A DNA stretch of 64,000 bases, from NCBI GenBank assembly GCA_034336665.1, contig JAPFBE010000003.1:63469352-63533351 (forward strand), given 5' to 3'. Positions 12,466 to 25,000 of the stretch are shown one piece after another. Each line of letters opens with the position of its first letter. Position 1 is the stretch's first letter. The position numbers and the translations under genes were made by a program. The stretch comes from Luscinia megarhynchos (lineage: Eukaryota; Chordata; Aves; Passeriformes; Turdidae). Under the pieces are notes generated by a model. It made no database searches. It was not told the DNA's origin and saw nothing but the letters and a program-made list of their open reading frames with translations.

Positions 12466-13924
12466 TCAGAGGTGGCACAGGCTGTCAGAGGTGCTCAGGA
12501 AATCCCGCAGGTGAGCACAGCTCTGCCGGCGCACGGTGCTGCGGCACTCGCTGTTCTCTGGAATTTTCTCCACCCAGGCTTGTGCATCGAGCAAGTACTG
12601 CATCCTGAGGGAAGATGGGACAGGTAAAGATGGTTAGTCATCATTTCTGACGTGGAGCTATGGGAAAGTGTAATCCCTGAGCTGCTGCATCCCTCCACAG
12701 AGGCAGCTCTGAAATCAAGAGTTATACTAACCAAGAAACTTGCCTGAAACTTGCTTTCACCAGCAGGGTCAACTGAGCAGTGAGCAAAGTCTGGGAGGTG
12801 TCAGTGCCAAGCTGGGACAGACCTGGCTGTAGCTGTGTTTTGAGTATGTCAGGTAAGCTTGGGCTAAGTTTCTGTTAGAATTTCCAGAACAACACAAAAG
12901 GCCCAGGTGCACACCAATGGGACAGTGAGGGGAAGTTTAGTTCCAACAGAGTATCCCGAAATATTTTCTAATTTTCTGTGATGAGAAACCGTGTATCTTC
13001 CAGTATTTCATATCTGAACATGTTCATTTCTGAACATGGAAAAGATGTTGAAGATTAGACTTCTCCTGGGATACCCCAGTCTCTATCAGGTGTCTTCTGA
13101 AGCAGGTCACTGACCTAGGCACTCACTTTGGTGTCATTTAGAGATGGGAATGGAACTTTTTAAGGTTTTAGGGAGTGGTGCTCTCAGCTTGATGGGAGAT
13201 GTCCTCCCTAGAAACTTTCAGTGGCATTACTTTTTTCCAGTTCTGTGCAGGGAAATGGAACATTTAGGATGTCTTTCTCCCTGAATATTCCATAGTATCA
13301 TACTTAATTCCTACTTAGATAAATTCCCTTTTTTCATTGAAGTGTGACAGTGAGAAGTGAGAAGAATATGCTATTCACATGCATGATGTAACAGCAACCT
13401 TAGGAGCTGCTCTTAGTCATGGTCCCACACATTTCTTCTGCAAACACAGGAGCTGTTTAAGGCATCTGCAGTAGGTAGACTGGGTAGCTTTTCCCATTCT
13501 CCTTTTCTAGCTGTGCGTTTTTAACCCAGGGGAACCATGGCAAGATTTGATTCTGAGAAGTCTGGGAGCCACAGGTCCATGAGCCAATAGATTTGGGTGG
13601 CTCAGCTCTTCCCCATAGCTCCCCTTCTGCCTATGGAATAGAACACTTCATATTTTAGTAAACCCAGCAGAATCAGTCTCTGAGAAATTTGGTGCTGCCT
13701 TTACTTTCTGGAGGTATCCTAAAAGATTGAGTATCCTCTGACTGATGGTCCATGATAGCAGCTGCTGCTGCCCAGACACCATTTTGCACTTACTTGTTGT
13801 TGCAGTCGACTGTTTGGCCATCTCTCCCCATGAGGAGGTAGCGTTTGCCAGGGACAATGTTTAACTGGCACATAGAGCGACAGGAACTGCCGGTGCTCGC
13901 GCACTTGGATGCTTTCATCTCCAG
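12466..13924 (-). other. C4: C4 exons 40-41: end of C345C (netrin-like) domain, with frame break
   Basis: Exon 41 (12466-12604) encodes [27 protein letters not shown] and the C-terminus SLCHL-stop, matching the C4 tail with its terminal Cys. Exon 40 (13794-13924) starts in the upstream frame as [15 protein letters not shown], homologous to the C3/C4 netrin domain, but its second half ([18 protein letters not shown]) is in another frame that continues correctly into exon 41. Exon 40 is 131 bases; 130 or 133 would keep frame, and alignment to human C4 (FLVRASC) suggests two bases are missing near 13880. As written, the product would lose the last conserved cysteines and end in an unrelated 70-residue tail. 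Confidence 0.85.
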
Positions 13925-15978
13925 CTGTGCCAAGAAGAGAAAACCCCATGAGCTTTTCTAATGAAGAGAAGAACTGTAGGCCCCAGGACACAGCCTCCTG
14001 GGATCACTTGCCCCACTGCTAAGCCAATATTTCACTTGGGAGTTGGAGCTTGACATGTGAATAAATGGCTGTGCTACGGTAGGATATATTTCCCTTAGCG
14101 TGACCTGACAAAAAGTAAGGCACTTTTGCCTTAGCTGACTGTCTTGGCCTTTTTAGTAATTATTGAAGGAGAGGTTTTCCTACAGACCTTAGGATCTTTC
14201 AGACCTTATGGAGTTTGCTTAAATCTCAGAGACTGGAGGAAAAGCCAAGGGAAATAGAAAACATGCATCTTCCATTTCAGAATGTTCAGGTTCAGGGTAG
14301 TCTTAAAGCTAGCAAACTAAATTCAAACATTTTGAGGCTTATCAATGCAGCAGACAGTATTAAAATCTCACTCCCCTTAGTACACCTGACCTGAACTTTA
14401 CTGATGCAGCCTTTATGCTATTCCCTCTGAATCTGATACACAGGACAATCTCCTGGTGATCTCCATGTTTAAGTAACTTAGAAAACTGTGGTCTGGATCC
14501 TGGCCCAGAAGTTTATTCGTTCAGAATTGCACTGCCCACTACAGAAGTGGGCATCCAAGGCAGAGGAGGTGGCTGCTCAGATAGTGTAATGACATGAGAG
14601 CTGAGAAAATGCTTATTCATCAAGCCAACTCAGGTCATAAGGACACCATGTTGTTTAACTAGAACAACAGTTTTCAAAGTCCATTTGAAAAAAAAAAAAA
14701 AAACAAAAAGAAAAGCAAACAACAGCAATATTCTGATGTCTTACTCTCTTTCTCACTATAATTTGAAATTTCCTGTACAAAATTCAATATTAAACCTTTT
14801 AAAATTACAGATAAATGACACCACAGTCTTTTTATCAGTTAGCAGAATCTTGTGCATCATCTGCTCTAATATAGAATTTTATATTACAAGTATGGAAAGA
14901 CTAGCCATCAAAATCTTAAAAATAGAATAAAAAACAGAGGTAGAATATTCTAACATTAATTAGATTTCAGAGAATTGGCATAGACTGCTAATCTATGAAA
15001 CCTAGCTTTAAGAACCTTATCTACCACCTAGTTAAAACTTGCATCAATTTAATACATGTTACTTTTACATCTTCATTTTTACAGACAATATTAGTCCTGT
15101 AGGTTTTCTCATATAACCTTTTTGCTGTTCCTATGCTACATGGTATATTGAATTTTCATTTTGTCCATGGAATACAGAGATGAGTCAGAACGACTTGAGA
15201 AAATGATGATGTTATGCCTCATTTGGCTTAAATTACCAAGGTGTTTCCCGGTTCACATGCTTCACAAATGGCCCAGTATAATTCAGACAGTGGGATCATA
15301 AACATTTGAGTTATTACCTTAAGTGGTTATTATGTAATTTTCAATTTTAAATGTCCAATTAAAAAAAAAGGTTGAAATTTAATGTTTCAAAGCACCCAAG
15401 CAGAATTTAAGAAAAACAAGTTACTTCAAGTTTTAGAATCTGTAATGGGAAATACTGTTTAAAAAAGCAGGGTGGGGGGAGAAGAGGAAAAAAAAAAGAT
15501 TCTGTGCTACTTTTTATGGGTTATATTTCTCCCCTAAAGGACTTCTGGAGGACTCATAGGACAGCATAAATATTAGTCATCCAGAACATATACACTGATT
15601 CTATCAATACCCAAATTAATCTGAGAAGCACACACCTGCAAAATTCTCTTTTGCTGACTCCCAAACACAAATAAGTGTTTCCATCTGTCTTCTGAACCAA
15701 CCCATTACTTCAAAGATTGTTAAGGAAATAATGACAGGGTTCAGAGAATGAGATTTTATCTTATTAATTCTCATCTAAATTGTTGGTGGCAACAGAGGCC
15801 AATCTCACTCAAAAGAGCCACAGAGAATACAAGAGGTAACAACACTAGTTCAGTCACAGGCTGATTTGGGTACAACACCTAGCTTTTTCCTCATTCTCAT
15901 GTAGCTTCATGCCTCCTGCCAGCCTTTCCCAAGCCTGTTGAAAGCTTCCTGATGGTCAGAAGATGTATATGACGGCAC

Positions 15979-16009
<31 letters not shown>

Positions 16010-19000
16010 AAAAAAGAAAAAAAATTATCAAGTATGAGGGAATCTTTTCCCTTTAGCTCCACATTCAAAGGATGGTTCTCTCAGCTACCAAAACCCAAAA
16101 TTTTTGCAGTGCTTTCTTGCAAATTGTGAGTAGAAATGCATTTTGGACCCAGAGCCCTAAAGCTTTTCAATCCTGTAGATGTACTCAAGAGATTAATAAA
16201 ACTTTCCATCAGGATATTATAATCTCATAATAGCCAGTATTTTGACCACTAGGTACATTAGCATTTCCCTCCATGTGGAAAGCCCTGGGTGTGTCAGATG
16301 CTCCCTCTGGACTCAGGAAGCATGGAGCTTATTTTCCTACAGGAACTGAGCATTGGGCACAGATCACGAGTTGTGTGCCCATGAAGTACTCTGTAACATT
16401 GCCAGGCTAAGATTGTTGGAGTGAGTTAATTATTCTGCTCCAGAGAGGGGAGATTTCATAACCTTTGAAGTTCCTTTTTAGAGGCAATCTCTGCTGTCAA
16501 ACTCAAAACTGGGATACCACATGACACCATGGCAGCTGTGGTCTGATGTGTCATCTGACAGCTTCCCCAGAAATTACTCTGAAGAGTATCAGTGCTCTCT
16601 GAATCTGCTGATTAAGTTCACGTGGGGGGCAGCTGGGACAGCAGGCCTCCAAAAGGACATTGTCTAGGAACTGTGCAAACCTTTACACTGCACCTAACAA
16701 CAAAGAAGCCTCTCTATTTCTTTAGCACAGCTATTAAATTGAAGTTCCAGAAGTTTTCCTGCCTTCATTGACCTCAGGCAAGTCTCTGTGGACAACTTTT
16801 AGCCTGTTCCACAAGGGTTGCAATTGCTTAACAATTAGTTGAGTAATTAGCACTTCAAATCTTCATTTAGTATCAGAACAGAGGCCAGTGGATATGTCCA
16901 CATGAGAAAAAATAAGGATCAACTGTCTAGAAAATGAAATAGCTGATGCAGAAGACATAATATCCACGTTATGCATGTTTTTTGAAGGGTTTAACTTAGA
17001 CTAGCTCCAGTTTGTAACCATGGACTGAATGAGTCTGTCTTCTGGTTTATTTTCATCTGAAATTACTGCAGCTCGTGTGCTCTGGGATTGCACAATGTGA
17101 ACCAAAAACCTATCCCAGAGCTGAACTGAACAGTGAGGCAGCTGCACCAAACAAGCTTTGCAATAAATAAGTCTTCCTGAAAGCCTACTGCAGTAATATA
17201 TCTGACCCTACTTTTCCATGGCAGAAGAAGGCACCTGCATGGCTCATGCTGGCTAACATTTAGTCAACCTAGTTTTCCTACAAGTGAGTAAAAGGAGTCA
17301 AACACTTCCATACTTACATGCTTTAAGGATTTTGTGGATTTTGGCCTCATAGTAATCAAAAACATTCTTCTGTGTGCTGTTGAGGATCTCCACCTCATAT
17401 GCTGCAACAGACAACAACTCTGTTATGGCAGATGGCAACTTGAAATTGCATCCAAAGACTGAATAATAGGTGTGCTTTTATCAAGTGTCTGGACAGAGAA
17501 TGGTGCACCATCTACTCACAAACCATGGAATTATTAATCAAGAGACTCTACATTTGTATTCCTTTCTTTGTATTTTTTCAAGGAAGCTCCTCTGTGGTTA
17601 GGTTTTCACTCTTTTTCCTGTCCTTCTGTAAGCATCTACCTTACCAATGGTGCCCAACCAGTTTTCCTTCAGTAATTTATCCTACTTTGTATCCAAAGAA
17701 GAGGCCAGAAAGGCAAATTAACGAAGGGGAAATATTAATCTGGCTCTGCAGAAGGAGCTACTGAACTATGGTAGGCCATGGAAACCCTATTCTTTGTTTA
17801 CACCCTGTAACATGAGGGATTGTGGTGCTGCACCATGGGTTTTTTCTAAACCCCGTAACATAATGTCAATCCTTCCTTCTGCCAGCATCGTGCTGCATCT
17901 TTCCAAGGCCTTTACTTCCCACTTCACTGCCCTGATGACTACAACTGCACATTTATTTTTCCTCAGCCTTTCAGCCACATACAGAAACCCTACTCAGTTC
18001 AGGAGAGGTCTGGGCACATGAAACTACAAATTTGTACTTATTAAAATGAATGATGCTGTAATCAACAATTGTGCTTCATGCCTTACCATAATCTGCAGTA
18101 GGTTGGTAGCAGGCAAAACTAACACGTGTGGTTTGTGTTAATGTTTTACTGAAAGTTGATTTTTGTTTTGGGCAGGGACCTGGAGGGAAGAAAATAAGTG
18201 ATTCACCCCTATAGGCATGGATATGTAGATAAATGCAGTTTACACATTCATATTCACACAACAGTATAACAGAGAATAAAATGGCAGAACAATTTTCATG
18301 GTGTGTAATAGAGGATTTTTACATACACATGCACATGTGTATATATATTGCATCTAGCTATCAAAAGATCCTGGATGTCTTATAAAAAAAATTTATTTGA
18401 TATTGAACATCCTAGAGGATGAATGTGTCCTGTATTACACATTAGGATAATTCTAATGGTCCTTTCTAGGCTTAACAATTCCCATGTAAATAGTTCCTAG
18501 AAGTAACTGTCTTCTTTTAGACCAGTTTGTGTGGTCATTCCTTACCTTCTGCACACTGGCAGACATCAGCGTGGCACAGCTTGGAAAGCAGGGCACTGTG
18601 CTTGGGAGCACTGTAGAACACACTGCACCTCCTGTCTGTGGGCAAGGAACAAAGCAGCTTGTGTGAGGGAGCTCAGCTGGAAAAGCCTGTGCAGTACAAA
18701 CTACCTTGGCAGCCCAGCTTTTCCCTGGTCCAGAGAAAGCAGAGCACTGAGGGATCAGATGCACATCAGCAGTTCCCAAAGACCTACAGCTTAGGCACCT
18801 AGAGCACAGCATTTCCTTTCATCTGAACAACAGGTCCTTTGAGGCAGTTTTTGTTCAGTTGGATAATTTTTGGTTGGGCATTTTGTTGCTGTTGTTGGGT
18901 TTTTTTCTTTGATTTTATGTGGTTTTTTTAAGTTGCACTCTTCACTCCCTGTATTCCACCCCCCTCCCCTGCCTTTTTTTTGTTCCCTCTGGAAACTATG

Positions 19001-22000
19001 CATCTTAAAAGCCTCCTTAGACCATAGAACAGCAGTGAGTACTGCACTGTTTCAGAAGAAGAAGATAGGGATAACAAAAAGTTAGTGGTTTAAACCCAGT
19101 GTAAACTGTCTTGGATCATTCCATTAAGGCAAAGTAGAGATTTGACCTAATTTTCAAATATTGTTTGCATAACTTTGGCAGATGGGGATGATTTGCATTT
19201 AACCTTTCTTTGAATGAGGAACAAGACTTCTTTCCCTGGCAAGCACATTACAAAAGTCAAACCTCTAAGATTGAATTTTTTAGATGCATAAAGATACAGC
19301 CTGACAAAACAAAATGTCAGTGAAATATGCTTAAAAGCAATGTGAGAAACAGGAACTCAGGAAATCTCATTTTAAAATCTGTGAATGTAAAAGCTCATTT
19401 TTTCAGTCCATTTGCAATACTGGACCATTCCTGAGAAGATCTCTGTTTAGACGATCTGAAGTAACTGGAAGACAGTTATGCAAAGCTGGTTATTTTAACA
19501 CTCAACAGAATTACATGGTTTCACACACTGCATCAAAATCAACTTTCTGTAGACTGGAGGAGTATTTTGAGAGTCTCTTCCTCAAGAGAGTTATGTATCA
19601 TTTTTCTATGCCCTTACCAGGGTTGTAAAAATCATAAAGGATGGCATTTGCTGGCTGAACCAAGCCCATGGGGTTGATTTGCTTTGCCCCAAATGATATA
19701 CAATCTGGGTCCGGTCCACTTGGGAGCTGGAGGAAAAAGGAAAAACAGTTTTGATGAGAAAACTAACTCACTCTCCTCAGTCAGTTCCTCAATCTTTGTT
19801 CCTGTACTAGTTGCTGAACACTTGTTCTGATGGCATAGCTGAGTTAAGACTGATATCTGCTTTGTCTGTAGAGGTGAAGCAATTCAAGTGGGTGTAGGGT
19901 AGAGTCATCCAAAATATTGGGAAATATACACAGAGACTAGGGGTCCTGAAGTTTATATTTGTTTATCACTATATAGATCTTGGTCTTGACATGCAAGATG
20001 TCCATGTGAAATTTACAGGACCACCAGTTAACACTTTTGTTATCATGTATGAAAAACATCCCTTCTGGCTAGAGAGGGAGAGAATTTCTCTTTTTTCCTG
20101 GGCCAAAGTCTAAATCTTGATTGTGAGCTACATCTCCTTGGACATAGAAAGGTGGAAGATGAAGGTGTGTGTTTCTCTTTCTCCCTTCCTCTGTTCTTTC
20201 CACTGAGCTATTCAATAATAATAAATGATAAAAATTACAGAAAGTAATGGAGAGTGAAAAATACAATGATTAGATTTTTAAAAAGCCTATATGCTATCTG
20301 AAATGGCAGGGATTAGAAAATCATTGAGTGTGCTTACCTCACCAAAATAGAGCAAAACCTTCCCTTCCTTGTACTCAAAGTGCTGAATATACCTGTCTGA
20401 AGCTGTCACCAGCTACAGGAAAACAAAGAAACAAACAAATCAGAACAAACCCCTGGCAGAGGAAGGAACACCTTTGCTGCCACCTTCCACATTCTAGTTT
20501 GCTTTATTCAGCCCTTCCTCCCTAAAGGAGACAGTCCCTGAGAAAATCTCCCTCAAAACAAGCAGGCTCCAGAACCCCAGACTCTGTAGCCACATTTTCA
20601 GAGCACTGTCTCCATCTCCTTGTCACTGTGCCCTGCCACCAACCACACCTGAAAGACTAGTTGCCTTCTGCTCTGCCAGCACAGGATGCACTGTCCTGGC
20701 ATGCCACAGGGCAGCAGCATCTGGTCAGGAAAGGCACATTACTGCCCTGCTGAGCCTCACCCTAATTTCTTTTACTAAGGACTAAGAAATGTGAACTCTG
20801 TTCACCACAAGATTTGCATTTCTTGTATATATTCAGTAATTTTTTTATTAGAATGAGAATAGTGAAAATCTAGCTAGCTATGCAAAATCTCCATGTCCTA
20901 CAGATTTTGAAAGAAAAAAAATTTAAAAGGCCCTGTAAAAGGCTGCATAGAAAGGTGTTTCTAACCTGTTCGAGTTCCTTTGTGTCAGGCTCCAACCCAC
21001 TCAGCAGAGTTAGATCAACCAGGGACATCTTTGGTACTTTGGGACCTGTGGACCTTTATAAGGGAGATTGTCAGCAGTGAGCACCTGCACTGAGCAGCGA
21101 GGTTGCTTTGAAGACTCTGGCTTTCCAGGCCTGCTAAAGCTGAAGCAAAACATTCCACACCATTTAACTTTCCTAAGTGGATTTAAATTTGAAAATTAAC
21201 TGCCTAATTCATTAAGAGTCATGAGGTAAAATGAGTCATCTATACCAGTCAAATGGTCATCCAAAATCCAAGTGCCTTGCCTGAGCTCCTCATATAGGCT
21301 TTCCTTGGAGCTGATAGGCAGATAAAAAATCACCTGTAAATGACAGTTCATCTCACCTTAAAAGCATTGTTGAAACCAGGGAAGTAAACAGCACTGACAA
21401 AGTATCTCTTCTCTATTACTTGCAAGGTGGAGATAGGAAATGAATTTATTCCAAATTTTTCACAGACTAAGTCAAATTTACACCACCTTTGCTGTCCAAA
21501 GCAAAAATCCTCATTGCTGTAATTATCTACTAAATATATGTATTGGATTTCCAATCTTTCTGCTTTCACCATCTCAAAAATCAGGTAGAAAATGAAGTTG
21601 TTCTGAGCTCACACAGGATGCCTTGACGAGATATTTTACATACACTTAGCGGTACTTCAGAAATTTTTATTTTGGCACCCTCCCATAAAGGATGCACCAC
21701 ACTGTAGGGAAGAAGAATGGTGATGTAATTCATGCCTTCCCTTTTTCTCCCATGTCTTAGCCACAAGGAATTCCACACTGCTGTCTAAGCCTCAGCCTAA
21801 CACTGAGCAGAACAGGGATGCAGAACAGTGGATCTGGTAGCTGATAAATATTACATAGCAATTAATGGGGAAGATGATGCTTTGGCCAGTACACAATTCA
21901 CTGAATATGTGTTTAATGAAGGAGAGTGAAAATTGGGAATTAGGGTAACTTCAGTCCTCCCCTGCCATTGTCCATGCCACTGTTTAGAAGAAGCAATAAA

Positions 22001-25000
22001 ACCACTGTCTACAAGGCTTTGACGTAAGTCAGTGGAAAACCAAAATTCTACTGGGGAGCAAAACGTGCTTCTTCCACCCTGCTCCTCTCTAGAAGGGGAA
22101 CCACAAAAGAAGTAAGATCATCTCTCCAGGAGGCAATGAAAGCCTGTAAATGCTCTACTACTGCATTCCAGCTGTATTTACCTTTTTTAAATAAAAGATT
22201 TCGTTCAAATTATTAGCCTGCCAAGTGCTTCAGAGTCTCCCCAGAGTTTGATGGGGAAGAATCTGCAGTAGACATTTGAAGTCTATGTAAGTCATGTAAA
22301 TAAATCTCATCCATTGTTTGGAAATCTTTTCTCCTGCCAGTGAGAGAGGACACACACTTAAAATATATGCAGACTCACAGAAGATCACTAGGTTGGATGC
22401 TGAGTTTGTGGATATGAAGAAGGTGACAAAGGAGAATAACAAACAAATGAAGAGCTGATCTTGGAGACCTACCTGACACAGATTTTGTATTGCAAGGATT
22501 CTGTTTTGCTGTGGGTGGTCAAATCCCTTTTTCTTCTGCTGTGGATATCAAACCAATCCATTTTAGTCAGTGTCTCAGATGAGCTGTTTCCTGCAGTAGC
22601 CAAGTCCTCATAATCATCATCTTCATCAGAGTGTTCAGCTTCTGGAGGTGAGAGACATGGTCAGCTATGCACAAATTTGGCTTCTTTTGGTATAATGATA
22701 AATACCAGTGGGTGGTCATGCCACCACTGTGAGTTTTATAACAGTTCACAGTACACTGTCTCAGTGTTTCCAATTTATTCAGAGTTAGAATTTTAGGGAT
22801 AACTGCAGTAAGAATAACTAACAAACCTAGCTAAGAATTTAGGCTATGTGTAAATATATAAAGGACAATCCCTCCCTCCAGAAGTTAACAATTCAAACAG
22901 AAAAAAACAATGCAGACGTAGGAAGAGACGATGATGACTACACACTTCAGGGGATGGAAAGCACATCTTTTCTTATATGAAGACCTATGACAGAACTGCC
23001 TCAAAGAATTTTAAGCCCACGTGGCAGGTCCCTTATTAGCCAGGGAACTGAGCAGGGCTTTCTCCTCCCTTTCTCAAGATAAGTTTCTAATGGTATCTGT
23101 GTAACCTGCTGCACCTACAGTCACTCAGATAGTTATTGCACTATTTAAGAATAAGAATAACAAGCTAAATGAAACAATGACTGGGTAGAGTTCACAGACT
23201 TCTCTTTTTCCTTGTTTCATTCATTTGTTTCCAAGGCTGGAAAGCTATGAGATATCATTAGCAGCTGGACAAATGTGCCACCTTTGAGACCCAGCCCCTG
23301 CCCTTTTCACTCACCAGAGTACTTAAGGCTCCCTTCCACTTCCACTGTCAAAATCAAATCATTGCAGGTGTTGTTCTTCAGCTCAGGTGACCAGTACATT
23401 TTTAATATCTAAGAGGAACACACAAACAACAAGGCACTAAAAATATCATTTAAATGACAAGGAGTTTACCCATTCAGGACTTCAACATATGGTGATGGTA
23501 CATGGGAGTGTGGAGAGAAAGACCGTCCCCCAGCTGCACAGACTGGTCACAGATATAAGTAAGTCCCATGTGCAATTCACAAATGATGTGGGACTCCTTT
23601 GAGATAACTCTCCATTTCCAAACACAAAGAGGTGTTTCAAACTCCAGCCACCTCTATGACCCTTGACATTTTATGGATTTAATAAAGTTACAGGAAAAAT
23701 TGACTGTCCATAAGGGCACACTTTAGGCCCAAAATTTTAGAATTTGGGAGTTAGGAACACAAAGGTTGAGGCTATGGCAAGTAAGTTTTAACTTCAGTTT
23801 CAAAAAGGGATTAAAAGAAGTCCAGCTTTGGATTTTCAATTTGCAGCTTACACTCATTGTCCCGTTTCCTTTGCCACGTACAGATACTTCAAGTTTTCTC
23901 CCAAGTTCAAACTGCAAACCAAGGGGAAAAAAAGATATTTAGTCTGTGCTCAGCATTTGATCTATTGTTTTCCTGACAGCTTGACAGTCTTCTATGCCTT
24001 TACCCCCGCAAACCTGGGTAGCAAAAACCTTCAGCTATGGAAGGAATTATGAGACCTCATGTCTCAAGATTTTAAATGTACTGAGCTAAAGCATCTTACT
24101 CTGCTGTTTTAAGTAGATGCATTTTACCAACTTCAGTCTCTCCTTTGTATCCTGGATTTCACATTTTCACAGTTCCAGGCACATTGAAGATCAGAATATT
24201 CCTCTTCTTCCTCATTCCCTAGGACTTGTTCCTGGCTGCTCTTCACTTTTGGGAGAGATTTATCCCACAAAATTCCTCAAAGAGGCAGGAAAGCACCTCT
24301 AAAGTGTATTGCTAAGCACGTGCTGGTTTGGGGTTATTTTTGACTTTAAAAAAATTCTGTTTGTTTTACAGATCTAATTATTTCAAGGAATAATAAATCA
24401 GCTACTTCATGGCTGCTTAGCATGACAAAACCTAGGCCAGGGGATTTGATTTCTCCTTTTTGAGGGAAAGAATCCTTTGAAGGAACTAATGGTTGTATAC
24501 CTCTAACTGCTTCTGAAATTCTTCATGGGCATCAGTCAGAACAATGCTGTAGTAGTTTTGCCTTCCAGGTGTTCCCAGTCTGACAGTCAGGTCAGTGGAA
24601 GCAGTGTTCAGTGTCTGTATGCTGTAGGCTGACAGAGCTTCTAAGGCCACCACTGTGTCCTAGGTGAGGAAGAAAAGCAAAATAAAGTAGCAGTTATGCC
24701 AGGTTATTTCAACAACAGCAATGTGAGATGACATTATCAGTCACCTTGAATTCAATTATATGCTTTTTGCTGCTTTGAAATTCTCCTGCATTTGTCTGTT
24801 CCTATTTGCACAGGCTATTAATTTAATTTCCCAGCTTCTTCTTATAGCACTAAAATTGTGAACACATTGGAGTCCTGACCTTAGATTACCCTACTTCTTC
24901 ATGAGCACAAAAAATTTTCTTTGCTGGCATTTAAATTTTATTTTGGCCCATTGCTAATTAACAATCCAAAATCTTTACTGCTTCATACAGCAAAGAAGTT

